A stretch of DNA of 64,000 bases. It comes from CAYPNP01 sp964412195. Its GTDB lineage: Bacteria; Acidobacteriota; JAAYUB01. Location of the stretch: contig CAYPNP010000005.1 in assembly GCA_964412195.1 (NCBI GenBank), forward strand, positions 62,001 through 126,000, in the 5' to 3' direction. The translations under genes and the position numbers were made by a program. The notes below the pieces were generated by a model. It saw only the letters and a program-made list of their open reading frames with translations. It searched no databases and was not told the origin of the DNA. Of the stretch, positions 35,465 through 45,259 are shown one piece after another. The first letter of the stretch is position 1. Every line of letters starts with the position of its first letter.

Positions 35465-37192
35465 TTAATCCTTGATCGTCTCCCGCACCACCTCTTCAAT
35501 GGTCGTCACGCCCTCTTTGATTTTCAACAGTCCGCTCTTCCGCAGGGTGATCATGCCTTCCTCGATGGCCTTCCGCTTGATCTCCCGCGCGGAGGCGCCG
35601 ATGAGAATCAGCTCGGAAATCTCATCGCTGATGGCCATGGATTCGAACAATCCGACGCGTCCCTTGTACCCGGTGCTATTGCAGATGTCGCAACCCGTCC
35701 CCTTCAGGACCACCATGTTGTTGGCTTCCTCCGGGGAGAAGCCGATGTCCACCAGCGTCTTCTTCGGGATTTTCTCCTCCGCCTTGCAGTTGGAGCAGAC
35801 CCGGCGGACGAGGCGCTGGGCGCAGATGAGGAGCAGGCTGTTGGCCACCAGGAACGGTTCAATGCCCATGTTCAGAAGGCGGTTGATGGTCGAGGGCGCG
35901 TCGTTCGTATGCAGCGTGCTCAGGACCAGGTGGCCGGTCAGGGCCGCCTTGATCGCGATCTCGGCCGTTTCGAAATCGCGGACCTCGCCCACCAGGATGA
36001 TATTGGGGTCCTGCCGCAAGAACGACCGCAGGGCCGCCGCGAACGTCAAGCCGATCTGCTCGTGGATCTGGACCTGGTTGATGCCGAAGAGGTTGAACTC
36101 GACCGGGTCTTCCGCTGTGATGATGTTGACGTCGGGGGTGTTCAACCGGCTGATTGACGAGTAGAGCGTGTTGGTCTTGCCGCTGCCGGTGGGCCCGGTC
36201 ACCAGGACCATGCCGTAGGGTTTGAGGATGGCGGCTTCGAAGGTTTTCAGCGATGAGGGCTCCATGCCGAGGCGGGTCATGTCCAGCATCAGCTTGGAGC
36301 GGTCCAGGATCCGCATGACGATTTTCTCGCCGTAGATGGTCGGGAGGCAGGACACGCGGAAGTCGATGTCCATCTTCTTGCCGTCGAGCGTCGTCTTGAT
36401 CTTGATGCGGCCGTCCTGCGGGAGGCGCTTCTCGGCGATGTCCAGCTTGGCCATGATCTTGACGCGGGAGGTCAGCGCGTCTTTCAATTTCAGGGGAGGG
36501 GACATCATGTTGTAAAGGACGCCGTCGATGCGGAACCGCACCCGGAAATCCTTTTCGTACGGCTCGATGTGGATGTCGGAAGCGCCTTTTTTAACGGCGT
36601 CGTGGATGAACAGGTTGACCAGCTTGATGATGGGAGCTTCCTCGCTGGAGCGCTGCAGCTCGTCGACGTCCAGCTCTTCCTGCTCCTCCTCCAGCTCGAG
36701 GTCGAACTCGTCCTTCTTCTCCTCGATGCTGAGCTGGTCGTACACCTTTTTCAGCTCGATGGAGTGGGGCGTGCCGTAGTATTTCTCGATGGCCCGCAGG
36801 ATGGCCCCCTCGGAGGCGATCACAGGTTCGATGTTGAAGCCGGTCATGAACTTGATGTCGTCCATCGCGAAGACGTTGGACGGGTCCGTCGTGGCGATCG
36901 TCAGGGTCGAGCCGACACGGCTCAGTGGGATCACCTGGTATTTCTGGGCGGTCTCCAAGGGGATGAGCTTGACGACGTCGGGATCGATCTCGAAATAGTC
37001 CAGGTTGATGGAGGGCACGCCGTACTGGTGGCTCAGCACGCTCGTGATGTCGTCTTCGGTGACGAAATCGAGTTCCACGAGGATGGATCCGATCCGGCCC
37101 CCGTACTTTTTCTGATGCTCCAGCGCCCGGTTCAATTGTTCGGGCGTGATCAGTTTTTCCTTTAACAACAGGTCGCCAATTTTTGTCGTCAT
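35465..37192 (-). CDS. pilB: Type IV pilus assembly ATPase
   Basis: This 575-aa extension motor has an N-terminal MshEN/T2SSE-N domain (1-150, IGDLLLKEKLITPEQLNRAL), a linker rich in acid (about 155-185), and the ATPase domain with Walker A GPTGSGKTNTLY, Walker B LVGEVRDFETAEIA and His box LSTLHTNDAPS. A zinc-binding tetra-cysteine module, CSNC with CDIC, is present near the C-terminus. MshEN domains can bind cyclic di-GMP. It opens the minus-strand pil run. Confidence 0.95.
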   Translation of the reverse strand: MTTKIGDLLLKEKLITPEQLNRALEHQKKYGGRIGSILVELDFVTEDDITSVLSHQYGVPSINLDYFEIDPDVVKLIPLETAQKYQVIPLSRVGSTLTIATTDPSNVFAMDDIKFMTGFNIEPVIASEGAILRAIEKYYGTPHSIELKKVYDQLSIEEKKDEFDLELEEEQEELDVDELQRSSEEAPIIKLVNLFIHDAVKKGASDIHIEPYEKDFRVRFRIDGVLYNMMSPPLKLKDALTSRVKIMAKLDIAEKRLPQDGRIKIKTTLDGKKMDIDFRVSCLPTIYGEKIVMRILDRSKLMLDMTRLGMEPSSLKTFEAAILKPYGMVLVTGPTGSGKTNTLYSSISRLNTPDVNIITAEDPVEFNLFGINQVQIHEQIGLTFAAALRSFLRQDPNIILVGEVRDFETAEIAIKAALTGHLVLSTLHTNDAPSTINRLLNMGIEPFLVANSLLLICAQRLVRRVCSNCKAEEKIPKKTLVDIGFSPEEANNMVVLKGTGCDICNSTGYKGRVGLFESMAISDEISELILIGASAREIKRKAIEEGMITLRKSGLLKIKEGVTTIEEVVRETIKD

Positions 37193-37545
37193 GGAATCCG
37201 CACCAGTTAATTGATTGTCGTCTCAGAAAATCGTAAGTAACTTTGTGGAAAATGTCAAGAATTGAATCTTCGGGGAGGCGACGGGACCGGTGGCTCCAAA
37301 CCTCAGATAAAGTGGAGCATGCGAAAGAGCAGGGCGGAAGAAGCGCCATCGGGGCTTGCGGGGACGGGCATTCCGATGGTGTTTCGAAGGAGGGCGGAAG
37401 GCGGACGACGGAGGCGCATCGACACCCGGCGCGCCGCCCGGCGAGCGACGTTCGGCTGAAGCGTTGTCATGCCCGGCGGTTGCATTTACGGACTCATTGG
37501 AGTATGTTTCTTCGTGTTTCGCCGTGCGGTCCGGGAGGAGCCTGG
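37193..37545. other. Divergent intergenic region between pilB and murG
   Basis: This 353-bp gap holds the pilB promoter at 37230-37258 and, near its right end, the murG ribosome site GGAGGAG (37534-37540). In between I see no gene, strong hairpin or clear plus-strand promoter. Confidence 0.6.
37230..37258 (-). promoter_or_regulatory. Sigma-70-type promoter of pilB
   Basis: Minus-strand TTGACA (37258-37253) and TACGAT (37235-37230) are 17 bp apart, 37 bp before the pilB ATG. Confidence 0.6.
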
Positions 37546-39567
37546 TTGTCGATCAAGAGAGACCCGATCGGAAATCCACTGACTGTCATGCTGACGGGGG
37601 GAGGCACCGGCGGCCATGTCTACCCGTCGCTGGCGCTCCACCAGATCCTCCGTCAGGAGTTTCCGGTGGGGGATGTGACCTACGTAGGCTCCCGCGGGCG
37701 GGCGGAGGAGAAGATCGTTCCGAAGGTCGGACTGCCGATCCGCTACATCCAGAGCGCGCCTTGGAGCGGCCTGAATCCCCTCGCCATGGTCGGGTCCCTG
37801 GCGAAGACCCTCGTGGGGACGGCTCAATCCATCCGGCTGATTCTGAAAGAGAGACCGGACCTGATTCTGGCCGCCGGCGGTTACGTCAGCGCTCCCGTCA
37901 CCCTGGCATCGTTCCTGCTCCGGCCCCTCCGGAGGCCGGCCCTGATCCTCCACGAGCAGAATGTCGTACCGGGATTGATGAACAAGGTGGCGTCGCTGTT
38001 TGCCGACGCCGTCATGGTGAGCTTTCCAGAAACCCCGTATTATCTTTGGAATCAGCGGTGCGTCTACACCGGTTACCCTGTCCGGAATGATGTTCTCGCC
38101 GCGCGGGAGCCTGCCGCCTGCCGCCGGGAGCTGGGCGTCCCGGAGGGCGCCTTCCTGCTGCTGGTGTACGGCGGTTCCATGGGTTCCCGTTCCATCAACC
38201 GCCTGATGATTTCCACCTTGCCCGAACTGGCCCGGCTGGGGAGGCCGATCGCGGTCATTCACGCCAGCGGACTCAGCCAGGGAGCGTACGATGCCTGGTC
38301 GGACACGCTGCAATGCCTGCGACGGTTCGACGCGTCCGCCCGGGTCGAGGAGGGCGACCAGCCGGCGGCAACCCTCCAGCTGGCCGGAGGGAGCCTTGTG
38401 TACCGCCTGGTTCCTTATCTGCACCAGATTTCCGGCTCCCTGGCGGCGGCCGACCTGGTGGTCTGCCGCGGGGGGGCCGGCACCATCGCCGAGGTGACCG
38501 CCCTGGGGAAGCCCGCGATCGTGATTCCCAAGCGCGGGCTGCCCGGGGACCACCAGGAACTCAACGCGATCAGCCTCGCCGAACGGGGCGGCTGCGCCGT
38601 GGTGTTCGAGCACCGGGACCACGAGGGCGTCGATTTCGTGACCCCGGAGGATTTCAGCGCGGTCATCCGGGACCTGATCGGCGATCCTGCGAGGCTCCGG
38701 CAACTTGGCGAGACCGCCAAAGCCCAGTTCCAGAAGCGGTTCAAGGAACGGATCGTCGCGACGGTGCGGCACATCCTGGCCGGCGAGGACGCCGACTACG
38801 TGCTGGAAATCGCCGAGCCCAAAAGCCTGCGAATCCTCAAGCAGGTCGACTCGCTGGTGGACTTCCTCAGGCTCCAGCCGCCCGACAGCTTTTACCGGCA
38901 ATTTTATGGGATCCGCATGGAAGAGAAGCTCCGGTCGTCTTCCTGGGAGGATGTGAACCTGGGCATCAAACTCTGCGGCGCGCTCCAGCGCCGGGACAAG
39001 ATCCCCGAGCTGCTGGCGGCCTACGACCGCGGCAACGGTTTCATGCGGCGCAACGTCCTTCAGGCGCTGCTCCACCTGGAGGTGTGGGACGACGGCATCC
39101 CGGCGCTGATCCGGAAAGGACTGGCCGACCGGTACTTCGAGGTCCGGGCCACAGCCATCCGGCTGGCCGGCCGGCACGCGGCCGCCCTGACTGCGGAGAT
39201 GGGCATCGTCCGGGACATCCGCGCTCTGGTGCTCCGCCGGTGGGAGACTTTCGACGTCAAGGCGGCAGCCATCCGCAACCTGCCGCTGTTCCTGCCGCTG
39301 GAAGAGTACCTGGCGCTGGTGGACGGGTACCGCTTCGCCCGGAACGTCCGGCTCCGGGAAGCCATCCTCGAAGGCGTCCGCCGGGCCCTGGAGGCGAAGC
39401 GGATCGAGCCCGACCAGCTGGAGCGGGTGCGGGAATTCGTCCGGGACATCCTGATCACGACTTCCGGATTCAAGCCGGAATTCAGCATCCGGGGGACGTA
39501 CGTGGACCTGTTCCACCGTCTCTCGCTCAACAACCACCAGGAAAAGCAAGGAGGGAGCGGAAGTTGA
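37546..39567 (+). CDS. murG: MurG glycosyltransferase fused to a C-terminal HEAT-like domain
   Basis: This 673-aa protein has a MurG-type GT28 enzyme in the first 400 residues. It would add GlcNAc from UDP-GlcNAc to lipid I, forming lipid II at the inner membrane. Motifs are GGGTGGHVYPSLAL, LHEQNVVPGLMNK, YGGSMGSRSINR and the donor loop CRGGAGTIAEVTALGKPAIV with GDHQELNA. The last 265 residues (about 410-673) form an alpha-helical, HEAT-repeat-like extension (MRRNVLQALLHLEVWDDGIP, EVRATAIRLAGRHAA), absent from ordinary MurG of about 360 aa. TTG 37546 was chosen because GGAGGAG is 5 bp upstream; ATG 37588 would remove only 14 residues. Its TGA overlaps the mraY TTG. Confidence 0.9.
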   Translation: MSIKRDPIGNPLTVMLTGGGTGGHVYPSLALHQILRQEFPVGDVTYVGSRGRAEEKIVPKVGLPIRYIQSAPWSGLNPLAMVGSLAKTLVGTAQSIRLILKERPDLILAAGGYVSAPVTLASFLLRPLRRPALILHEQNVVPGLMNKVASLFADAVMVSFPETPYYLWNQRCVYTGYPVRNDVLAAREPAACRRELGVPEGAFLLLVYGGSMGSRSINRLMISTLPELARLGRPIAVIHASGLSQGAYDAWSDTLQCLRRFDASARVEEGDQPAATLQLAGGSLVYRLVPYLHQISGSLAAADLVVCRGGAGTIAEVTALGKPAIVIPKRGLPGDHQELNAISLAERGGCAVVFEHRDHEGVDFVTPEDFSAVIRDLIGDPARLRQLGETAKAQFQKRFKERIVATVRHILAGEDADYVLEIAEPKSLRILKQVDSLVDFLRLQPPDSFYRQFYGIRMEEKLRSSSWEDVNLGIKLCGALQRRDKIPELLAAYDRGNGFMRRNVLQALLHLEVWDDGIPALIRKGLADRYFEVRATAIRLAGRHAAALTAEMGIVRDIRALVLRRWETFDVKAAAIRNLPLFLPLEEYLALVDGYRFARNVRLREAILEGVRRALEAKRIEPDQLERVREFVRDILITTSGFKPEFSIRGTYVDLFHRLSLNNHQEKQGGSGS

Positions 39568-40670
39568 TCCATCTTCTCGTGGAACTCCTTGAATCGGTCG
39601 GCGTGAGCTTCGGGTTTTTCAGGCTGTTCGAATATCTCAGCTTCAACACGCTCCTCGCGGCGCTGACGGCCCTGCTGTTGCAAATGGCCTTCGGGCACAG
39701 GCTCATCGTCCTCCTGTACCGGAAGAAGTTTCGGGACACCGGCGGCGAGTATGCCTCCCTCGACACCTCCTCCAAGCGGGGGACTCCGACAGGGGGCGGG
39801 CTGCTGATCGTCTTGTCCAGCATGACCGCCGTCCTGCTCTTCGGGAAACTGAACAATCCGTACCTCTGGATCATCTGCTCCGCCTTCCTGTATTTTGCCC
39901 TGGTGGGTTTCCTGGACGATTTCCAGAAGGTGCGCCTGAAGTCGTCGCTGTATGGACTGAGCCAGCTGGCCAAGACCGTCATGCAGCTGCTCTACATCGT
40001 GCCCTTCGCCCTGTTCTTTGTCTCGCCCTTCAATCCGGTGCCGGGCCCGTTTCGTACCAAGGTGTTCATCCCTTTCATGAAGAACGCCTTGGGCGACCTC
40101 GGCCCGGCGCTGTTCGCCGCATTCATCATCTTTGTGTTCTTCTCCATCCTCAACGCCGTCAACATCACTGACGGGCTGGACGGCCTGGTCAGCGGCCCCT
40201 CCATCCTCACCATCGCGATCTACGGCATTTTCGGGTACATCATCGGGAACAAGGTCCTCGCGGCTTACCTTCTGTTCCCCCTGTTTCCGGGCGCCGGGGA
40301 GCTGGCGGTGTTCTGCGGGGCGCTGGTGGGAGGGCTGTTCGGATTTCTCTGGTACAACACCTATCCCGCCGAGGTGTTCATGGGGGACACCGGCTCCCTG
40401 GCCCTGGGAGGGAGCATGGCCGTGCTCGCCTTCCTGACCCGCCAGGAGATGCTGTTCCCCATCGTCGGCGGCGTCTTCGTGGCCATGATCGGGTCCTCGC
40501 TGGTGCAGGAAAAGATCGGGATGCGCCTCGGCCGGCGGATCTTCCTGCGCGCGCCGATCCACCATGAGCTGACCTACCGCGGCATCGCTGAACCGAAGGT
40601 GGTCATCCGCATCTGGATCGCCTCCATCCTGCTCGCGATCCTGGCCGCGATCTCCATCAAACTCCGGTGA
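39564..40670 (+). CDS. mraY: Phospho-N-acetylmuramoyl-pentapeptide transferase
   Basis: This 368-aa enzyme with ten transmembrane helices makes lipid I from UDP-MurNAc-pentapeptide and undecaprenyl phosphate. Signatures are SKRGTPTGGGLLIV, the aspartate pair LVGFLDDFQKVR, NAVNITDGLDGLVSG, VFMGDTGSLALGG and HHELTYRGIAEPKVVIRIW. TTG 39564 overlaps the murG stop (TTGA), with GGAGGGAG upstream. It follows murG, reversing the usual dcw order, and no other dcw genes are here. Confidence 0.95.
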   Translation: MIHLLVELLESVGVSFGFFRLFEYLSFNTLLAALTALLLQMAFGHRLIVLLYRKKFRDTGGEYASLDTSSKRGTPTGGGLLIVLSSMTAVLLFGKLNNPYLWIICSAFLYFALVGFLDDFQKVRLKSSLYGLSQLAKTVMQLLYIVPFALFFVSPFNPVPGPFRTKVFIPFMKNALGDLGPALFAAFIIFVFFSILNAVNITDGLDGLVSGPSILTIAIYGIFGYIIGNKVLAAYLLFPLFPGAGELAVFCGALVGGLFGFLWYNTYPAEVFMGDTGSLALGGSMAVLAFLTRQEMLFPIVGGVFVAMIGSSLVQEKIGMRLGRRIFLRAPIHHELTYRGIAEPKVVIRIWIASILLAILAAISIKLR

Positions 40671-40704
40671 AGCCATATTTCCGGACCATCGCAGGAGCCG
40701 ACTC

Positions 40705-43041
40705 GTGACGGAAGAATATCAGCCTGAAGACGAATACAAGCCCGGCGGTGAACCGGCCGCGGGTGTCTTTCCCGAAGGGAATGGGACGACCGCCGAGGGG
40801 GGAGGGACCCCGCCCGAGCCGCCCCGCCGCAGCCGGAGGTTCATCCTGCGGCTTCTCTACGGCATGATCCTGTTGGCGTTTCTTGGCGCCGGCATCCTGA
40901 CCGGCCTCTACCTGAGCCTGGCCATCGACCTCCCCGAGGTCGAGGCGCTTGAGGACTACCAGCCCAGCGTCGTGACCGAGATCTACGCCGAGGACAACTC
41001 CCCCATCGGGCAGCTGTACCTGGAACGACGGAAACTCGTCTCCGCCAACGAGATCCCGGTGTATTTCAAGCAGGCGGTCATCTCGATCGAAGACAAGAGC
41101 TACTACAGCCATTTCGGCATCGACATCCGGCGCATCCTCACGTCCGCCGCCATCAACCTGGTGCACATGCGAGTGGTGCGCGGCGCCAGCACCATCACCC
41201 AGCAGCTCAGCAAGCTCCTGTTCCTGACGCCGGAAGTCAGTTACGAGCGCAAGATCAAGGAGGCCATCCTCGCCATCCAGATCGAGCGGCACTATTCCAA
41301 GGAACGGATCTTCACCTTCTACGCGAACAAGATCAACCTGGCTCACGGCAACTACGGCATCGCCTCGGCGGCCGAGTTCTATTTCCGCAAGCCGGTCAAC
41401 GAGCTGACCCTGTCGGAATGCGCCCTGCTGGCGGCCATCATCAAGCGGCCGATGCGGTACTCTCCGGTGGTCAATCCCAAGGAGGCGATCCAGCGGCGGA
41501 ACCTTGTCCTGAGCGAGATGCACCGGGACGGCTACATCACCCGTGCCCAGATGGAGGCGGCCCAGAAGGAGCCGTTGGTGATCGTCGGCAAGGAGCTGGA
41601 TAAAAACTTTGCCGGCTACTTCGTGGAGATGATCCGGCAGCACCTCCAGAGGAACTTCTCGAATCGACAGATCTTTTCGGAAGGATTGAAGGTGTACACC
41701 ACCCTCGACCGGACCCTGCAGGAAAGCGCCGAACGGTCCATCCAGGAAGGTTTGCGCGGTTTCGACAAGCGCCGGGGCTGGCGTGACAAGCTGGTGAACG
41801 TCCTGAAGGATCCGGGGGCCCGGCTGGAGACCTACAAGCACCCGGACTGGCACGACAAGCCGGTGGAGAACGCCGTCATGACGGGGCTGGTCATGGAGGC
41901 GGACCTGAAAGAGGCCCGCGTCCGTATCGGGGAGTACAGGGGCATCCTCACCATGGAAGGAGTCGCCTGGACCCGCCGGAAGACCATGCCCGCCCTCCTG
42001 GAGCGGGGGGACCTGGCCCCGTTCCGCATCGTCAAGATCCACGAAGCGCAGAAGCGGCTGGACCTCAAGCTGGAGCAGGACCCCGTCGTCCAGGGCTCGC
42101 TGCTGGCCATCGAGAACAAGACCGGGGCGATCCGGGCGATGGTCGGCGGGTTTGACTGGGAGCGCAGCAAGTTCAACCGGGCGGTCCAGGCGAAGAGGCA
42201 GACAGGGTCCATCTTCAAGCCCTTCGTGTACACCGCGGCGATCCTGGCGGGCATGTCCCCGGACGACACCGTCCTGGACGAGCCCATCACCATCGTAAGC
42301 GACATCGGCGTGGAGTACTCGCCGCTCAACTACGACGAAAAGTTCCGCGGGCCGATTACCCTGCGCAAGGCCATCGCGGAGTCCATCAACGTGCCGGCGG
42401 TCCGGCTGGCCCTGCAGGTCGGCATCCCGGCGGTGATCCAGACGGCCCGGAAATTCGGCATCACGTCGGAGTTATACCCGTACCCCTCCACAGCCCTGGG
42501 CGCCTGCGAGATCACGCTGTTTGAGATGGTCTCCGCTTTCTCCACCTTCCCGAACGACGGGTACCGCGTGGAACCATACTTCATCAACCGGATCGAGGAT
42601 TATCACGGCAACGTCCTGGAGGAGCATCGCAACCGGATTCACGAAGTCATCCCCGCGGAAATGAGCCGGACCATGGTGTCGATGCTGCGCGGCGTGGTCC
42701 AATTCGGAACGTCCCAGAAGGCCAAATCGCTGAACGCCGAGATCGGCGGCAAGACGGGGACCACCAACGATTTCACCGACGCGTGGTTCATCGGTTTCAC
42801 TCCTTCGTTGACGGCCGGCGTCTGGATCGGCTACGACGAGAAAAAGTCCCTCGGGGACAAGCAGACCGGCTCCGAGGCGGCCCTCCCCATCTGGATCGTG
42901 TTCATGTCCGATTACCTGAAACTTCATCCCAAAGAGCGTTTCCCGGCCGACACGGCTCCCTACCTGTCCGAACCGACCCCGGAACCCGGCCCGGAGACCG
43001 TGGGGCCGCGGCGGAAGATCATCGAAGAAGACCTGCACTGA
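40705..43041 (+). CDS. Class A penicillin-binding protein (PBP1A type)
   Basis: This 778-aa bifunctional murein synthase starts at GTG 40705. A Glu/Pro/Gly-rich cytoplasmic tail (1-47) and one transmembrane helix (about 50-75) precede the GT51 domain, with catalytic E129 in SIEDKSYYSHFGID and RGASTITQQLSK. The transpeptidase domain has S502-x-x-K505 (SIFK), S560-I-N and K683-T-G-T, all intact. It polymerises and cross-links lipid II made by the two preceding genes, so murG-mraY-pbp is a functional chain. The 34-bp gap after mraY supports cotranscription. Confidence 0.94.
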   Translation: MTEEYQPEDEYKPGGEPAAGVFPEGNGTTAEGGGTPPEPPRRSRRFILRLLYGMILLAFLGAGILTGLYLSLAIDLPEVEALEDYQPSVVTEIYAEDNSPIGQLYLERRKLVSANEIPVYFKQAVISIEDKSYYSHFGIDIRRILTSAAINLVHMRVVRGASTITQQLSKLLFLTPEVSYERKIKEAILAIQIERHYSKERIFTFYANKINLAHGNYGIASAAEFYFRKPVNELTLSECALLAAIIKRPMRYSPVVNPKEAIQRRNLVLSEMHRDGYITRAQMEAAQKEPLVIVGKELDKNFAGYFVEMIRQHLQRNFSNRQIFSEGLKVYTTLDRTLQESAERSIQEGLRGFDKRRGWRDKLVNVLKDPGARLETYKHPDWHDKPVENAVMTGLVMEADLKEARVRIGEYRGILTMEGVAWTRRKTMPALLERGDLAPFRIVKIHEAQKRLDLKLEQDPVVQGSLLAIENKTGAIRAMVGGFDWERSKFNRAVQAKRQTGSIFKPFVYTAAILAGMSPDDTVLDEPITIVSDIGVEYSPLNYDEKFRGPITLRKAIAESINVPAVRLALQVGIPAVIQTARKFGITSELYPYPSTALGACEITLFEMVSAFSTFPNDGYRVEPYFINRIEDYHGNVLEEHRNRIHEVIPAEMSRTMVSMLRGVVQFGTSQKAKSLNAEIGGKTGTTNDFTDAWFIGFTPSLTAGVWIGYDEKKSLGDKQTGSEAALPIWIVFMSDYLKLHPKERFPADTAPYLSEPTPEPGPETVGPRRKIIEEDLH

Positions 43042-43056
43042 CGGGAAGGAGATTGC

Positions 43057-44097
43057 ATGTTCAAGACCATCGAGTGGACCGATGCCGGCGTGGTCATGAT
43101 CGACCAGCGCCGGCTTCCCCGCGAGGAGATCTACGTCACCCTCACCGACTACCGCGGCGTCGCCGCGGCGATCAGGGACATGATCATCCGGGGCGCCCCG
43201 GCGATCGGCGTGGCGGCCGCCATGGGCATCGCCCTGGGCGTCCGGGAGATCCCCGCCGGCTGCGTTCGGGAGGAAGGGAACCGGAAATTTGAGGAAATCT
43301 GCGAGACGCTGGCCGCCACCCGGCCGACGGCGGTGAACCTCTTCTGGGCGGTGGACCGGATGCGGCGCAAGTTCGCGGAGGTCGCGGAACGCCCGTGGCC
43401 CGAGGTGCGGCGGGTCCTGGAGGCGGAAGCCGTGGCGGTCCACCGCGAGGACGTCGAGTGCAACCGCCGCATCGGGCAGTTCGGCCAGCTGCTGCTGCCC
43501 AACGACTGCACCGTCCTCACGCACTGCAACGCCGGGGCGCTGGCCACGGGGGGCTACGGCACGGCGCTGGGCGTGATCCGGGCGGCCCGGGACAACGGCA
43601 AGAAGGTACGGGTGTTTGCCGACGAGACCCGGCCGTTCCTGCAGGGCGCCCGGCTGACCGCCTGGGAGCTCCACCAGTACGGCATCCCCGTCACCATCAT
43701 CACGGACAACATGGCGGGCTGGTTCATGGCCCAGGGGCAGATCGACGCCGTGGTGGTGGGGGCCGACCGCATCGCCGCCAACGGCGACACGGCCAACAAG
43801 ATCGGCACGTTCAGCGTGGCCGTGCTGGCGCACTACCACGGCCTCCCGTTTTACGTGGCCGCGCCGGTGTCCACGCTGGATCTCGGAATCCCCTCCGGAA
43901 AGCACATCCCCATCGAGGAGCGCCACAGCCGGGAGGTGACCCACGTGGGTGACATTCACCTGACCCCGGACGGCGTCGGCATCCGCAACCCGGCCTTTGA
44001 CGTGACGCCCAACCACCTCGTGTCCGCGATCATCACGGAGCAGGGCATCGCCCGGCCTCCGTTCGTCGAGTCGCTGGCCGCGGCCAAAGGGAAGTAG
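43057..44097 (+). CDS. mtnA: Methylthioribose-1-phosphate isomerase
   Basis: This 346-aa cytosolic enzyme converts 5-methylthioribose-1-phosphate to the ribulose form in methionine salvage. The eIF2B-like fold has catalytic C157 (THCNAGALAT) and D237 (VVGADRIAANGD), both present, and the N-terminal RGAPAIGVAAA. The spacing of Cys and Asp is canonical for true MtnA rather than the regulatory relatives. It starts 15 bp after the PBP stop. The other salvage genes are not in the window. Confidence 0.93.
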   Translation: MFKTIEWTDAGVVMIDQRRLPREEIYVTLTDYRGVAAAIRDMIIRGAPAIGVAAAMGIALGVREIPAGCVREEGNRKFEEICETLAATRPTAVNLFWAVDRMRRKFAEVAERPWPEVRRVLEAEAVAVHREDVECNRRIGQFGQLLLPNDCTVLTHCNAGALATGGYGTALGVIRAARDNGKKVRVFADETRPFLQGARLTAWELHQYGIPVTIITDNMAGWFMAQGQIDAVVVGADRIAANGDTANKIGTFSVAVLAHYHGLPFYVAAPVSTLDLGIPSGKHIPIEERHSREVTHVGDIHLTPDGVGIRNPAFDVTPNHLVSAIITEQGIARPPFVESLAAAKGK

Positions 44098-44098
44098 C

Positions 44099-45142
44099 TT
44101 GACGCGCGCCGCCGACCACTTCACCCTGGGCATCGAGACCTCCTGCGACGACACCTCCGCCGCCGTGCTGAAGGACGGCCGGGAGATCCTTGCGAATGTC
44201 GTGTCCTCGCAGGTGAAGCTGCACGGCCCGTACGGCGGGGTCGTCCCGGAGCTGGCCTCGCGGGCGCATCTCGAAAACATCGGGCCCGTGCTGGCGGAGA
44301 CGTTCCTCCAGGCCGGCCTGAGCCGGGACCGGATCCACCTGCTGGCCGTGACCCGCGGCCCGGGGCTGATCGGCTCCCTGCTGGTGGGGCTCAACTACGC
44401 CAAGGCCATGGCCTACGCCCGAGGCCTGCCGCTGGTCGGGGTGAACCACCTGGAAGCCCATTTCTTTTCGCCTTTCCTGGAGCACCCCGAGATCGAGCAC
44501 CCGCTCCTCGTCCTGATTGTGTCCGGCGGGCACACCAGCCTCTATTTTTCCCCCGAACCGTGGCGATACGAATTCCTCGCCGGCACCCGGGACGACGCCG
44601 CCGGGGAAGCCTATGACAAGGTGGCGAAGATGCTGGGCCTGCCGTACCCGGGCGGGCCGGTGATCGACCGCCTGGCGTCGGGCTACGCCGGGGAGCCGGT
44701 CCGCTTCGCCCCGCCCAAGATCAGCGACGGCAGCCTGGATTTCAGTTTCAGCGGCCTGAAAACGGCCGTCCTGTACCTTCTGCAGAAGGAAGCGATTCCC
44801 GTCGTGACGGACCCGGAAAAGCCGCCGGAACGCGTGCTGGCCCTGCTCAAGGGATTCCAGGAGACGGCGGTGGGCCACCTGGTGCGACGGATCGAGGCCT
44901 TCTCGCACCTGCGTCGGCCGCGTTCGCTGCTGCTGTGCGGTGGAGTGGCTTGCAATTCGGCCCTCCGCCGGAGGAGCCGGGAATTCGCCGAAACCACCGG
45001 GATCCGATTGTACGTGCCGTCGCCAATTTACACCACCGACAACGCCGCCATGGTGGCGCTCGCCGGCTATCGCCACCACCAGGCGGGACGCCGGGATTCC
45101 CTCGAGATCAACGCCGTGGCCAGCCTCCCGCTGGAAGGCTGA
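44099..45142 (+). CDS. tsaD: tRNA N6-adenosine threonylcarbamoyltransferase
   Basis: This 347-aa ASKHA-fold enzyme transfers the threonylcarbamoyl group to A37 of ANN-reading tRNAs, acting with TsaB and TsaE. Metal ligands H117 and H121 lie in NHLEAHFFS; VSGGHTSLY, FSFSGLKTAVL and CGGVACNSALR are canonical. The TTG start at 44099 follows the mtnA stop directly and has AGGGAAG in front. The neighbours do not share a pathway. Confidence 0.96.
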   Translation: MTRAADHFTLGIETSCDDTSAAVLKDGREILANVVSSQVKLHGPYGGVVPELASRAHLENIGPVLAETFLQAGLSRDRIHLLAVTRGPGLIGSLLVGLNYAKAMAYARGLPLVGVNHLEAHFFSPFLEHPEIEHPLLVLIVSGGHTSLYFSPEPWRYEFLAGTRDDAAGEAYDKVAKMLGLPYPGGPVIDRLASGYAGEPVRFAPPKISDGSLDFSFSGLKTAVLYLLQKEAIPVVTDPEKPPERVLALLKGFQETAVGHLVRRIEAFSHLRRPRSLLLCGGVACNSALRRRSREFAETTGIRLYVPSPIYTTDNAAMVALAGYRHHQAGRRDSLEINAVASLPLEG

Positions 45143-45158
45143 GTTCCGGAGGTGAACG

Positions 45159-45186
45159 GATCCACCGATCGGCGGGTGGGTGGATC
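45159..45186. other. Perfect 8-bp inverted repeat after tsaD
   Basis: GATCCACC (45159-45166) pairs with GGTGGATC (45179-45186) around a 12-base loop. There is no T-run, so an intrinsic terminator is unlikely. It may be an operator or a factor-dependent end. Confidence 0.35.
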
Positions 45187-45259
45187 GTGATGGAAACTCC
45201 TGACGGGATTTGAACTATTCCCGCTGCTTCGGAAACGTATCCTTTCAAATGAGGCATCC

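Noticed and set aside
37486..39549. Minus-strand open frame of 687 codons opposite murG
   Set aside because: It mirrors the murG reading frame, has no domain signature and no ribosome site. murG is certain on the plus strand.
45159..45186. Intrinsic terminator of tsaD
   Set aside because: The stem is perfect but there is no T-run, so it is listed only as an inverted repeat.
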